Shown: positions 22,777-34,363 of the stretch, piece by piece
How positions within the stretch are numbered: position 1 is the stretch's first letter
Layout of the letters: each line of letters starts with the position of its first letter
Source: Patellaria atrata CBS 101060
Lineage: Eukaryota > Ascomycota > Dothideomycetes > Patellariales > Patellariaceae
Length of the DNA: 64,000 nt
Reading direction: 5' to 3'
NCBI GenBank assembly: GCA_010093705.1
Contig: MU006108.1
Coordinates: 230,516 to 294,515 of the forward strand
Notes under the pieces: generated by a model
What the model saw: the letters and a program-made list of their open reading frames with translations, nothing else
Told to the model about the DNA's origin: nothing
Database searches by the model: none
Position numbers and translations under genes: made by a program

Positions 22777-25414
22777 TCACTTCTTCCTCGCAACTCTCTC
22801 CTCCGTATTCGTAATGGCGCTCTGCAACGCACTCGTCAGATCGATATGAAAAAGCGGTCTATTAATCCCCTGCACGACCGCGATCTTATCCGTCCTATGC
22901 CTCGACAGCGTCTTATCCAAATCCCGCACCTCATCCACCACTCCATCCTCCACATCCCCCACCACGCGTCCTCCCTTCCTCTGTCTCCTCTCGCTCTCCG
23001 CCGCCGCACTCGTACTCCCCCCAATAGCCGCAACGCTGAAAATCGGCTTCCAGCGCTGCGGCGCCTCGCCCGGGTCGAGGGGTGGGGTGGGGTATCCGAA
23101 ACCGGCGTTGACGAGCGCGCGCTTGGTCCAGCGGTTGTTGATGTTTGCGAAATGCCAGTCGACCGGGTCCGGGGCGGCGTGGCGGTCGAGCTGGTTGCGG
23201 ATGTCGATGAGGTGCTGGATGGAGGTGACGTCTGTGTTATTGACGGAGGAGAAGTCGAGGATGATGGCTTTAAGGGTTGGACGGTGGTCGTCTGGGGCGA
23301 CTTCTTTGCCGCGGCGGGGGCCGGGGTCGTTCCAGGGACGATCCTGTGGGGAGGGTTAGTTGGGTGTTTATTGTGTTGGTTGAAGGGAGGGGAGACATAC
23401 GCCTGGTCTGCCGTAGCTGCGGGGGTTGGTTCGACGAGTCTCTTTTAGCACGGTGTCGACTAGGTAGTCGAGGTAATGGTTGGCGTTGGGGTAGTTATAT
23501 CCTTCCGAGAATCTGTAGATGAAGATGCCAGGGTATGGTGCCTTGACGTGGATCTCTGGGTTGGAGCCATCGGTATGGTCTATCGGTAAGAAAATATTAC
23601 GAAGGGTAGTATCCGGATCCGAATCTTTGGGGATCTGGTTGCTGTTCGGCGTCTTGGTTTTAGGCTCGTCTCCTTCAATAAGATGATCTCCTATGACAGA
23701 GTGAACTTGAACCTTGCCGAGGAATCTACCTCGCGCCTTGAAGGCCCTCCATAGGAAGAGGGCGGCGGAAGCTGCGACTGTAGTGTAGATACCGTTCTCG
23801 ATCGTCGTGAAAATTGTAACAAAGACGCCAGCAAAGAAGATCACAGCTTCAAGCGGAGAGACCTTCCAGAACTGATACACTGTGTTTGGCGGCGTGATCA
23901 AGTCTCCAACAGCGTGAATGATGACAGCTGCTAAAGAAGAGTTTGGAATATAGTAGAAAACAGCTGTTAGTGCATAGATTGCAAGCAAAACGACGATTGC
24001 GGTGATGACACCGGCAAATGGAGTCCTAACACCAGCCTTCGATTTGATAGCTGTACGAGAGAAAGATCCAGTTGCGGGATATGCTCCTAAGAATGGGCCA
24101 AGGAGATTAGTTACACCAATGGCAATCAGCTCCTGAGAAGGATTGATGGTGTAGTTATTGATGCGGCCGAATGATTTCGAAATGGATATGTGCTCGATTA
24201 AAAGCACAATCACTGTGACTGGAATTTCGCCAGCAAATGCGCTAACCATATCACTCTTAATCTTAGGAACAGCGGCATGTTGGAAACCTGAAAAGGTGAG
24301 GTCAGTTTGATATTCCCCGTTATTGGGATTCGTTACTAACCTCTTGGTACTTTCAATAGAATTCTGAACGCAGGGTCATCTCTTCGATTTCTGTTAACAA
24401 GCCAGCTAATCATCGTATAAAGAAGGATGACGAAAGCCGTTCTAAGCGTAGACAGAAAGAAGTATGTCTTTCTACGTTCTGGATACCGATTACCTAACGT
24501 CGTGCAAGTAATACGAATGATGTACAGTAGCGTAAGCGCTGAAAGTCCCATAGCGGCATCTAACTTTGTCTTTCCGAGGTTTTGCAACGTATGTATTATG
24601 ACCAAGTAGGTTGGATCGCGTGTTGAGAAGCCCGTGATTCCCATCATGGCGGGAACTTGACCTGCAGCAATACTAATGGCAGAACCAGTCATAAACGCAG
24701 TAATCGCTGGGAGTGTGATGAATTCCACTAGCCATCCTAATCGTGCTAGACCCAAGAAGCATACGATGCCTCCTGTGACTATAGCTAAGGCGGATGCAAT
24801 TTCATAAGATTCGTACTGAGGAATCTTATCCGCTGCGTCGAGAACGACATTACCGACAAGAGTAGAGAGCACTGCGACTGGCTAGAGAGAATTTAGACAT
24901 TGAGCTTTGATGCGCAGGATGAATCAACTTACACCTATGGTGATATCTTTTGAGGTAGCAAAGAACCAGTAGATCAAAACCCCCATGAAGGACGAGTAAA
25001 GTCCGAATTCAACCGGAACCTGAGCCAGTTTTGCATATGCCATACTCTGGGGGACGACGACGGCTCCAACAGTGATGCCTGTATATGGAATCAGCCATAT
25101 TTAGCCTGGTATAAGGGTTTTTAAAACGCACCAGCCACGAGGTCTCCGATGAGCCATTGCACATTATACCTGCCTATCCAATGGACAAATGGGAAAAGAT
25201 TATAGAGATATGTGAGGACATCTCTCCTGGATGGAGCGATGCTGGCGAGCCATTCTGCTGCAGTCGGTTCCTCCTCGACGTATGTATCAGCACTGCTGAC
25301 CGAGAACACGGATTCGCCTCGAGAAAGACTAGTTGCAGTCTCGTCCCAATAATGAAGCTTGATTCCCAAAACCCTGGCGAGGCCGTGCCCAGTCTTAGTA
25401 GTTGTGCTTGCCAT
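22777..25414 (-). CDS. SUL1: Sulfate permease (SulP family with C-terminal STAS domain)
   Basis: High-affinity plasma-membrane sulfate transporter, first step of sulfur assimilation. Five exons on the minus strand, 25414-25132, 25078-24933, 24881-24341, 24287-23401 and 23343-22777, join in phase to 807 residues, usual for fungal sulfate permeases. N-terminal motif RGESVFSVSSADTYVEEEP and the SulP signature GAVVVPQSMAYAKLAQ are present, followed by about ten to twelve membrane spans (for example YSSFMGVLIYWFFATS, VIAVLLAIYAL-like segments). The C-terminus (about 520-760) is a STAS domain, including IYRFSEG, ILDFSSVNNTDVTSIQHL and a nucleotide-binding-like loop. Introns are 46-57 nt. In filamentous ascomycetes such genes respond to sulfur limitation through a CYS3-type bZIP factor; I found no clear site in the 2.2 kb upstream. 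Confidence 0.93.
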
Positions 25415-27591
25415 ACCTTACTAAGACCAAGTAAAATGATTGAGTGCCAATATCAGCAAAGAAACACCAAGGCCTGTCAGACAAAATCCAAGAGCCAGGT
25501 CACAACATGAGATCTTTGTCCGAATTGGAAAGGGACCAGTGCTCTTCAAGTAGGGCAATATAAGCTGCGGCTGAGATGTGCGTGACGAGAATCAAATTTG
25601 TCGTCTACTACGAGATATTCGGTCCTGAAAAGGAATATTATCAAGTACCTTTGCTTATTCTCGATATATTGTAAAGGCTAAGGTAGACCACCTGTGAGAC
25701 CCAAGTGAATTGTTCGAAGGTTGATCGTCCGTGCGAAGATATGCTATGACAACCGAAGTAAAAGGATCTATCTTAAAATTTCGGTGACGAATGGAAAACC
25801 CTGAAAGGCTACTCTGTGAGATCCTGAATCGTGATGATGCTGTATGCGCAATAAGGACGAGTCTTGAGGGTCCAAACGAGGTCGTCGCACGAAGGGGGTA
25901 TAGGATTGCGTGATGGTACTTATACAAGCCACAGGATAAACAAGGCTCCTTGTTTACTCCACAACCATTCTTTGGGCTGAACTTGGAAGAGGGATGATCA
26001 AATAAGGTTGTGAGATATGCGAGCAAACAAGAGCGTATGATGTTGAACTTTTAGGTCAATATGCTGTGAGACGGGTGGCGTACAACCTTGCGAAAGAGAC
26101 AGGCATTTTAGAAGAGATAAAAGTGTTCCCTTGGTCAAAGGTCATGGCTTGAGCCATGTGTATATTCTCTTATAGGATTAGTAACTGAAGTTGTGGGTTC
26201 TGACGACTCCGGCAGATTCTTTGTACCGCAAATATGGTATGGGATGCTTGGCTGAGCACGACATGATGACCATTCTGCAATCATCACTGATGGAGTGGAG
26301 CAGTTTGACCGAGCAAAAGAACTCGTTTATGAAATGTGTTTGTCAGCGTGGGAGAGTCAAATTCGGGGAAGTATTTTGATGTGCAGAAGGAGAGACTACA
26401 TGGGTGAATTCTTCTACACTGACGTTACCTTCATACCGGAGTAGTAACCTTAGGACCAATCGGAGAGGCTTATTCTGACGTGCTTTGTCCTAAGGTTGAC
26501 ACCTTCCCTGGATTTCACTATCAAACTCTTGCCGGAGGGCTCAGGACTCTTGTAGCGTCTAAACAAGCGTCTTCACCCTCCGCTCATGCGTGCAACTCGT
26601 CTCCATCAAGTTTAGTTGTCCCGTAAAGGTAATCACAGAGCGTTGGAAATCGGCACGGTTAGAAGTCGGTTAAAGTGCCTCTTTTCCGAAGTAGGCTTGT
26701 TGAGACTGCTAGGTGGATACCCGCCATTCACTACATTATTAGTCTGTACTAAATGTGATAAAATGACCTATTTGTTGATGGTATATAACCCACGCTCTTC
26801 TGTTATAGTAGAAGATCTTTTGAGGGAACCGGTCGATGGTCTAAAGATGACACCCGATTGCTGCAGATTCGCCAAGAACCACGTGTTTGCTATATTACAT
26901 TCCCTGATCCAGTATAACACAGGAGAATTTAGTAATGTAAAGATAGTCAGTAATATAGTCTATCACTTGACATATTTCTAGAAAGGATAGTATCGGTCCG
27001 ATCTGTGAGAAGCATAATTGCAAAAAGCCTTTTCTTTTTGATCGCGCGGTGCAGTCCTGATGAAAGACATACGTTCACCCAGACTGCTATCACTGTATCT
27101 GCAGCTGGGTCTATAACCTATAAAATACTGGGATTTGTACTGAGGAAGATGATGCAAGGAAGTTACCTTCATCACAAGAAGAGATTTTGACCTTGATCTG
27201 TCTTTGTTCATGTGCTTGGCGACAAGAAATTGTAGAAAGAAAGTGACTCGAAATATCCAATTCCTTTTAGTCTCATATCATTGACCTATTACTAGATCGA
27301 GAAATAGGAGTTATAGGTCGCTCTCATTCTCGAGGTAATATCCTCCAGGAATAAATATAATTTCAGCAAAGTATAGGTAGACCACACTCAAAAATGGGTA
27401 AAGAGCCGATGGGGAAATAAGAATGAATCCATTGCTGTGAGCATTATCTACCAAGTAGCTATCCGAAAGACCGTAACCTTAGACTCTGTTGGGGTATAAG
27501 AATGATCGTGAGTACGCCAGGGAATCCCTTGAGAAGGAGAGTACAAAACCTCCAGATATGCCAATCTCCCCAACGCCTAGTGATAAATACA
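25415..27591. other. Long intergenic region upstream of the sulfate permease
   Basis: About 2.2 kb between permease start and RAD17 stop. It has no supportable gene; the 121-codon frame at 26616 lacks an ATG at its start and resembles no protein. A 7-bp inverted repeat CATGGCT-TG-AGCCATG lies at about 26144-26159, roughly 730 bp upstream of the permease start. Confidence 0.45.
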
Positions 27592-30279
27592 TCAAAAATC
27601 TTCAATATCGTCATCTTCCAGGACTAAAGCAGCAATCTCTTCTTCACCGACACTAGGTATGTCTCCTGTGTTTGTTTTTGGCTTGATGCCGCCTGACGTG
27701 GGTTTTCGTCTCGCTGACTTGGCATTGCCGCGATCAACTGGTGTGTCAGTGCTCCATTGCTCTACACTCGGTTCAATTTCGCTGTCATCATCGTCAGGGG
27801 TTTCTTCTGTGTTAATTCCTATCCCTCTAAAAGTTGTGATTTGCTCAATTTTTTTCAAAGAAGTGGACTGGATTGCGCGTCCAACTGTCTTACGTTTCAG
27901 AATCGCCGCGTAAGGTAGTCTTTCAAGAAGCATCTCAAGCTTTGCAGATGTTCCACTTGCAAAAATCGGCGGACAGTCTGTGGTAGAGCCGTCATTCTGT
28001 CCGGTATTATTACCCAAGACCGAACTGAACGTATTTCTGCCTTGCCATGCCTCGACCCCTTGTTCGCTTGTTTTGGCTGTAGCCCTTTCTGCTCCTTGGA
28101 AAGGGTCATATTCCCCTTTCTGTGCAGCTGTAACGAATAGATCTAGCAATCCTTCAATTTCCTCCTGCTGGCGCCAGAGCTTTGCAGATGTTGGGTAAAA
28201 AATCTTGAACGAATTCGCCTTGGAATAACTCTTTTCCCCTGTCAATACTGAAGGGGGAGATAACCTCTTCACCTGAGAAGGTAAGTTGAAAAGTAGACCT
28301 CGAGCGCTCGCCTGATAACTGAAGTCGTCCTGACGAAGATTATCTATGCCTGACCCCTGGAATGAACGTTTCGCGGATTTTGATAAGCTAAACCGATCGG
28401 GTGACAGTATATCGGAATCAGAGATAGATGCAATGCAACCCCAGGCGGATTCCATCGAGTCCTCCTCTGTCAGGCCGTTGCAGGAGAGCACATAGTTTTC
28501 ATGTAAAGCAGCAATAAAAGTTTGCGTGTCGGTTCCTATTTCGTTATGCAACGAGTCGACATCAACCTCAGGCGGCTTATTTCTTGCGAAATTCGGAAAA
28601 TAGGTTGGTGGCTGTGGAATCGGCTGAGAGGTAGGTTGAATTTCCTGGCGCTTATTGTACACAATCTTACCAACAGCATGAAAAATTGTAAGAATGCTTT
28701 CTCGCCGTGTAATCAGCTGCAAAGACTCTTCTTCCATTTTTGTTAGTAAAGGTTCCGCATGCTTTTTCTTGGGCTTTGAGAATGCAACTTTAGCTCCCCA
28801 TCCATTATCCCCATCCCCACGCACACAGAGAAACTCGAGAGTTGAGATCGCACTTCGTAAATCACCTATCCGACTTAGGTAATCAATGACCATAGGCCCT
28901 GGAGTTTGTCTACGACCGCTTCTTCGGGCTTCCTTAATGACGACAAGCTCTAGTGCCTTTTTCAAAAGAGTGGAGGCAACGGGATTAAACTCGAGGACAT
29001 AGAGCCCTGGGTCATGTAAGAGTTCTGGTCCAAGAAGTCGGAAAGCTGTAAAGCTATCCTGAGAAGGAGTATTGGTCGACAGCAATGTTTCAGTAATGAT
29101 CATAATAATGGGTGTAATGGATCGTTTCAGTTGTAGTAATGGGACGTTAACTGCAAGGTACCTCTGGATTGTCGAACGAAAGGACCTAAGCGTTGACGAG
29201 GTCGTAGAGTATGTATTTGGAAACTCTTCAATAAGAATGGTATGCTTCCTGGAGCCCTGCACCGAATCGCCTCTGGTCCCACAGTCGGGGAAACTAACAT
29301 CCATGTCGAGTCGTCCATAATGCCCGGCTCTTCCAATGAAATCCTCGAATCGAGTTGACGTGGTAGAGGAACCCTCATCCAAGATATTTCCACCATCGGG
29401 ATTCCTCCATTCATGTAGCTCAATCCCTAGCTCTTGCGATAGTAGGCGAACGGTTGTTGTCTTCCCTGAGCCTGCCCCGCCTTTTAGAATCAAAATTGGC
29501 TGCCGACCTATTCCCTTGGTAGTATTTTCAAACCACGAGCGAACCTTGCTGACTTTGTCTCTGTGTACAACGAGCTCGTGGAGAGCGTTCGGCCCGTATT
29601 GTTCAGTCCATGGTCTTTGATCGCTAAAATCTCGTTCCTGTTGTATTGGCGTATCTTGTCCTTGTTTTGAGCCGTTTGACCGTTTCAAGAACTTTTGGCT
29701 ACCACTGGGTAAACCTTCTTTCTGCCCACCACCGATATCTTCTGCTTCCCTACCCCGTTTCCGCATTGCAAGCGCAGTGACGGATAATGAAGTAGGCTTC
29801 GCCTCTGAAAGGTTTATAAGGGCTTCATCCAAGGAGTCGTCCTCTATCAGATCTTCAGGATCAAAAGGTTGGGATAATTGGGCTTTCTTGTGGCTCGTAG
29901 CATTGTGAGATTGTGTGCTCGCCGGGTTGGCGGCAAAGAACGAATATAATGAATTTTCCTTAGACTTCGAACCTCGTTTGGTGGACGTCTGCGATTGACG
30001 TGGGTTGGACTTTGTGCTCGTTTGAGGGTTTGATTTGTACCTTGCGAGGACCGGCTGGGACGATGGTTCGATAGGTGGGCTTAGAAGTGAGTTCTGCTGG
30101 GAGTTATCCTTACCCAATACGTCTGAGGGTACAGACGGTTTGTTCCCATGATGAACGAGAATGGGCCGTTTCGACTGCTTCTTTGAGCGAGATACGGATT
30201 TTGTAGGCGCAGGGACATCGCTTGCTTCATCGCTTGATATCACCACCACCTTCTTCCGCGCAGCCCGAGGCTGCCCCAT
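27592..30279 (-). CDS. rad17: Checkpoint clamp loader Rad17 (Rad24 in budding yeast)
   Basis: RFC-like AAA+ subunit that, with Rfc2-5, loads the 9-1-1 clamp at damaged DNA and starts checkpoint signalling in the nucleus. One uninterrupted exon of 895 codons. The N-terminal 200 residues are disordered and basic, opening with KKVVVISSDEASD, which looks like a SUMO-interaction motif. The conserved RFC entry motif RPWTEQYGPNALHELVVH is followed by Walker A GGAGSGKTTT at about 266-275 and a Walker B-like ILIEEFPN near 345. The Rad17 lid and C-terminal region follow, and the tail is acidic (EEEIAALVLEDDDIEDF), a feature known in Rad17 proteins that helps clamp binding. The gene is divergent from the GT61 gene. 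Confidence 0.93.
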   Translation of the reverse strand: MGQPRAARKKVVVISSDEASDVPAPTKSVSRSKKQSKRPILVHHGNKPSVPSDVLGKDNSQQNSLLSPPIEPSSQPVLARYKSNPQTSTKSNPRQSQTSTKRGSKSKENSLYSFFAANPASTQSHNATSHKKAQLSQPFDPEDLIEDDSLDEALINLSEAKPTSLSVTALAMRKRGREAEDIGGGQKEGLPSGSQKFLKRSNGSKQGQDTPIQQERDFSDQRPWTEQYGPNALHELVVHRDKVSKVRSWFENTTKGIGRQPILILKGGAGSGKTTTVRLLSQELGIELHEWRNPDGGNILDEGSSTTSTRFEDFIGRAGHYGRLDMDVSFPDCGTRGDSVQGSRKHTILIEEFPNTYSTTSSTLRSFRSTIQRYLAVNVPLLQLKRSITPIIMIITETLLSTNTPSQDSFTAFRLLGPELLHDPGLYVLEFNPVASTLLKKALELVVIKEARRSGRRQTPGPMVIDYLSRIGDLRSAISTLEFLCVRGDGDNGWGAKVAFSKPKKKHAEPLLTKMEEESLQLITRRESILTIFHAVGKIVYNKRQEIQPTSQPIPQPPTYFPNFARNKPPEVDVDSLHNEIGTDTQTFIAALHENYVLSCNGLTEEDSMESAWGCIASISDSDILSPDRFSLSKSAKRSFQGSGIDNLRQDDFSYQASARGLLFNLPSQVKRLSPPSVLTGEKSYSKANSFKIFYPTSAKLWRQQEEIEGLLDLFVTAAQKGEYDPFQGAERATAKTSEQGVEAWQGRNTFSSVLGNNTGQNDGSTTDCPPIFASGTSAKLEMLLERLPYAAILKRKTVGRAIQSTSLKKIEQITTFRGIGINTEETPDDDDSEIEPSVEQWSTDTPVDRGNAKSARRKPTSGGIKPKTNTGDIPSVGEEEIAALVLEDDDIEDF

Positions 30280-31936
30280 GCTTCACAGGCCGTTCTCTTA
30301 CTGTATGATCAGTCATCTGGTTGAGACTGAGGAGTAGGTAGAGAAGTTGGAGGTTTGTTCTCCTTTATGAAAAATGTCGGGTAGTTTGAGCATTACTGTT
30401 CGATGAGGTCGAGGGTTGTTAAGTTTTACCTTAGTGCTGGCGAAGAAAGCTTGTCGTACGTCGGTCACTAGTTCTACAGGGATTCTCGAATCGCGTCCTA
30501 CCGTGTAAATGAACCCACATAGAATTCATGAGTCCACGAGATCACGAGATCACGAGATCACGAAATATTCATCATATAGATTTTGATCAAATAATTCCAA
30601 TATCATTATCATATCAGCAGTTTTACACCTCCATCCAAACAGAACCGCTGCTGGACTTCATGCAAACGGGACTCCCGTCTGAGAGACATCTGACGGCATT
30701 TTAATTACCCGTAACCCGATTATGATAAGGTACTATCCGACGGTACAAAACTTAATGAAAACCTTTTTGCGAACGAGCTATTCCGCCTTCATCAATTTAT
30801 TGAACCGACTACATCTCTACGTATGAGCTGTACGGAATCCTCGATTCGACCCAGTATCACCCGCAATGGTATCCATTTTGGGGTATATCGGTCGTTTTAT
30901 ATATTATTTGCTCTTTACCCCTGCTTTATCGGAATCTGGTGCGCCTGCTTCAGATGTCATCCTTCAGCTAGGGATCGTCCGTTGAAAGTGTTGGAACTTG
31001 AAAATAAGTGAGAAAAAGTGTGAATGTTCTAGGCCCCCGTTTAGTGGCGTAGATCAATTGCGGAAAAGATCACGTTCAGCCCCGAAGAACTTATCTCCTT
31101 GTGGCATGGGTGGGTATGGACCAACGACCTCCCATCTTCCCGAATGGGTCTCACGATGCAACTGAATGGCTACTTTCCCATTATCTCTTCCGCCAAGGAA
31201 CCCCAAGTTCAACTTAACTCCCCTTGATAGGAGAAAGGAAGGTCTGAGACAAGCCTTAAATGTCACCGATTAGCATCACTAGCGTCAAACAAGACTTGTT
31301 CTCCCGGTACTTGTTATGCAGGCTCACATAGTCTTACGCATCCCTCCTTGGTTCTTGAGAGACAGCCTGACGGGACCTTTATGATTTCCACTGAATTGAA
31401 AAAATGAAGGTTATGATGATACTGTAAGTTCTGTATGATCTCTTTGTGTTTGTATCTTCAGGGTTTAAGTCTGCGTTATCAGTACGGTATTCTTAAGAAG
31501 ATTTTAAGACAATATTAGAACTACTGTACCGATCTTACCTATTCCAGTACGGTAATCTTGACTCCAGAACGCTCTCTCGCCTAGGCAGATTTCCAATGGG
31601 TCCGTGGTAGATCAAAGGCGCTGCTGACGACTGTGCTTCAACTGCCCCATGCATTCCTAGCGATCCCATAGACGCCAGTAGTGATACTGCAATCCCCCTT
31701 TCTAGAAAAGTTTCCTATATCTCGCTCTTTCCAACCCCAAGCGCAAAATGTCTACGGAAATTTTCTCTCCATTTCAATTGTTCACACTCCTTTAAACTTT
31801 TTTTCTGAAGTATTCGCGGTGGGCGTAAGCCGTTCTCTCAAACGACGGTGAATAGGAAATATCGTCACTATAGTATTCCTTCGATATCCTACGCGACAGC
31901 CCACTTCATCTTGTTTTACCCTTGGATTTGTACATC
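30280..31936. promoter_or_regulatory. Divergent intergenic region RAD17/GT61
   Basis: About 1.65 kb that must contain both promoters. No gene is supportable. A short direct repeat (ATCACGAG, three and a half copies) is listed separately; pyrimidine-rich tracts precede the GT61 start. Confidence 0.4.
30535..30564. repeat. Short tandem repeat (ATCACGAG)n
   Basis: Three complete and one partial copy of an 8-bp unit ATCACGAG in the RAD17 upstream region. No function assigned. Confidence 0.75.
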
Positions 31937-33454
31937 ATGGAACACCGACAGTCGTTTACCTTAGGTGCCATGGGGAGTCGTCGATTTAAGATTTTCCTCG
32001 GCGTTTCCATTTTCTCTATCATTATCTATTGCAACAAATCTGTACTCCCGGACCGACCAAAGATACCCTTTCCAAAAGTCTCCTATGGAAGTAAAAATTC
32101 AAATTCGACTGATCCTCTCAACGCATTAGCGCTCCCCCACGACTATGATGAAAAGCCTGTTGGTGATGAGTATTGTGAGGAAAGATACGGGCTGAGCTTT
32201 ATGGAGCCCTTTCGGGATTCTCTCAACGCTTATTGCGATCCCGTTACATCCGCATCTACAATGGAATGCCTGCACACGCGTGTGAATCCGAACCATCATG
32301 ACCCATTCTGCATACTCAATAACGTCATGTTAGACCGCCAAGGTGGTAATCATTCGTTCACCTTGGATTGTAACTTGCGGAACTTCACGGCCGATCCGGG
32401 CAAGAATGAACCTAAAGACCTTTATTCCTTCCATAAATACATGTTTGGAGAGGGTCCCAGAGCTGCTTTTGTGAACCATTTTATTCACACCAACACCACG
32501 AACCCTATGCCTGATAAGACTCTTAAAGCTTTGTCTACCTGCAAGTCAGGCTCTAAATCAAAAAATTGGAAGATTGTAATTAACCGTGACGCCCATGGCG
32601 GCCGACACCCTTGGCATTCTCTCATGGAAATCTTTTCGATGTATATCACTCTAGACATCATGCGAAGTACAGCAAGGCCATTGGATGGAAAGCCATTCTT
32701 CTCACCAGAGGACATCCCAGATACGCAAGTGATTATCACCGACTCACATCCCGATCATAATCTTTATGAGCTTTGGAATCTCCTAGGCTTTAAATCGGTC
32801 ATGAGACTTCCTGATTATCTTGCGTCAGAGAACGCTACCTGTTTGGACAATGTTTTGTTCCCCCTCGCTGGAGGCAGCAACACCATGTGGCACGGAGACT
32901 GGAGACTGAAAGATTGTAGGAACTCACGGTTCCTCGACATATTCATAGACCGAATTATGGGACACTATGGGATTGATCATACTCGCAAAAGTGACGGACC
33001 CATCGTAGTCACTTTCATCGATCGTCGTGGCAGACGCAAGTTTAGGGACCAGGCTAAACATGTAAAGCGATTCCAGGAGAACTTCCCCAACGTCAAAGTG
33101 AATGTCGTTGATTTTGCCGATATCCCGTATTCAGAGCAAATTAGGATCGTAGCTAAGAGTGATATTCTTGCTGGAATCCACGGGGCCGCGCTTACCCATG
33201 CAATGTATTTACCTCCACAGTCAAGCGTTGTCGAGATTCAACCCTATAAACTGAAGCATCGCGGTTTCCGCAACTTGGCCAAGTTGTTGGGTCACCGCTA
33301 CTTCAATACTCACTGTTTCGAAGATCCAACGGCGGATCCCAATTGGCACAAGGTTACCGACATTGCTATCGAGGATGAAAAGTTCGACGACGTTATGAAA
33401 GCGGCGGTCTGGAGTGTGTATAACAGCAGGACGCTAGGTATCGACATTTCCTGA
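31937..33454 (+). CDS. GT61-family glycosyltransferase (DUF563/EOGT-like), type II membrane
   Basis: Golgi or ER glycosyltransferase of family 61, related to EGF-domain O-GlcNAc transferase and plant xylosyltransferases; the sugar and acceptor are unknown. Single exon, 505 residues, start at the ATG 31937 (a second in-frame ATG lies at 31970). A signal anchor sits at about 15-35 (FKIFLGVSIFSIIIYC), the stem is Ser/Asn-rich and the lumenal domain has several NxS/T sites and scattered cysteines. Family signature: NRDAHGGRHPWHSLMEIFSM in the middle and GIHGAALTHAMYLPPQSSVV with EIQP near about 413-435. No frame damage. It sits alone, with about 0.9 kb free DNA after it, so context gives no hint about its substrate. 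Confidence 0.88.
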   Translation: MEHRQSFTLGAMGSRRFKIFLGVSIFSIIIYCNKSVLPDRPKIPFPKVSYGSKNSNSTDPLNALALPHDYDEKPVGDEYCEERYGLSFMEPFRDSLNAYCDPVTSASTMECLHTRVNPNHHDPFCILNNVMLDRQGGNHSFTLDCNLRNFTADPGKNEPKDLYSFHKYMFGEGPRAAFVNHFIHTNTTNPMPDKTLKALSTCKSGSKSKNWKIVINRDAHGGRHPWHSLMEIFSMYITLDIMRSTARPLDGKPFFSPEDIPDTQVIITDSHPDHNLYELWNLLGFKSVMRLPDYLASENATCLDNVLFPLAGGSNTMWHGDWRLKDCRNSRFLDIFIDRIMGHYGIDHTRKSDGPIVVTFIDRRGRRKFRDQAKHVKRFQENFPNVKVNVVDFADIPYSEQIRIVAKSDILAGIHGAALTHAMYLPPQSSVVEIQPYKLKHRGFRNLAKLLGHRYFNTHCFEDPTADPNWHKVTDIAIEDEKFDDVMKAAVWSVYNSRTLGIDIS

Positions 33455-34363
33455 AGCCCTACAAAGAAAATTCAATAGTTATCTAGAGACCCAAATCTGG
33501 TGGAGTGCCATGGCTGCTTCATTATATGTGTGGGTAGGCAACTCCAACGCAATGGTGCCGATATCACTCTTCGGAGATTGGGTTTCTATACTTGCTGTCC
33601 TACTTAGCGATACACCGGCTGGGGTTTACTCGCTCCCACCTGGAGCATTATTGGGATAGATGCCGCATCTCCTGTCCAGCTCAGCCATGACGTCCTAGCC
33701 TGTTAGTACTAAGAGACTGTAGAAGTGGTCATCCAGGGTCGTATTATCAGGAAACTGAATTTAGCTGGGAATGAGTGTGCTCGATAGGAACATAAGTCCT
33801 TCTAAAAGGACTAGGGCTTTCGGTTATGGAAATACAATGCAGTATTTAAAAAAATCCATGGTCTATTATTACAAAACTTTAGCATTATTTGAGTTCTTAT
33901 TATATGCGGACTAGTACCGTATGATCAATTACTGTTATGATTCAGCTAGGTTCCATGTCCGATTACTCAACACGCATGTCCACCTTGACACTATCTGCAT
34001 CGCAGCGGAAATGTGGAGTGTACTTTTTCCGTTAAGAGTGCTTCGTTGCTTACAGCATTTCTAACTCCTTATTAAATTAAAATCTCACATGGGTGTTCGT
34101 CCATGTAGTCTTTAGCTTTAACTGAACTAAACCTCAGAGGGAGACAAGGACGGGGGATCTGACATATGCAAGATGAGAATACATATGGATCGCTTCCGGA
34201 TTCTGGGGATTTCTAACTGGATATAAAAGCGGTTGAAACCAGGAAATGTCATGTTAATCGAGCCTAAGAAAACGGCTTTCAGAACTTTCTTGACACTAAA
34301 CATTCATACCACCGCAGTCTCTCGACTCAAATTACTATCATCCACTAAATCAAGATCTTTACA
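33455..34363. other. Intergenic region upstream of the alcohol dehydrogenase
   Basis: About 0.9 kb without a supportable gene: GT61 3' flank followed by the dehydrogenase promoter. ATATAAAAGC at about 34222-34231 resembles a TATA box roughly 135 bp upstream of the next start. Confidence 0.45.

Noticed and set aside
22594-23448. 284-codon plus-strand frame
   Set aside because: Antisense to the STAS exon of the sulfate permease; Pro/Arg-rich shadow composition.
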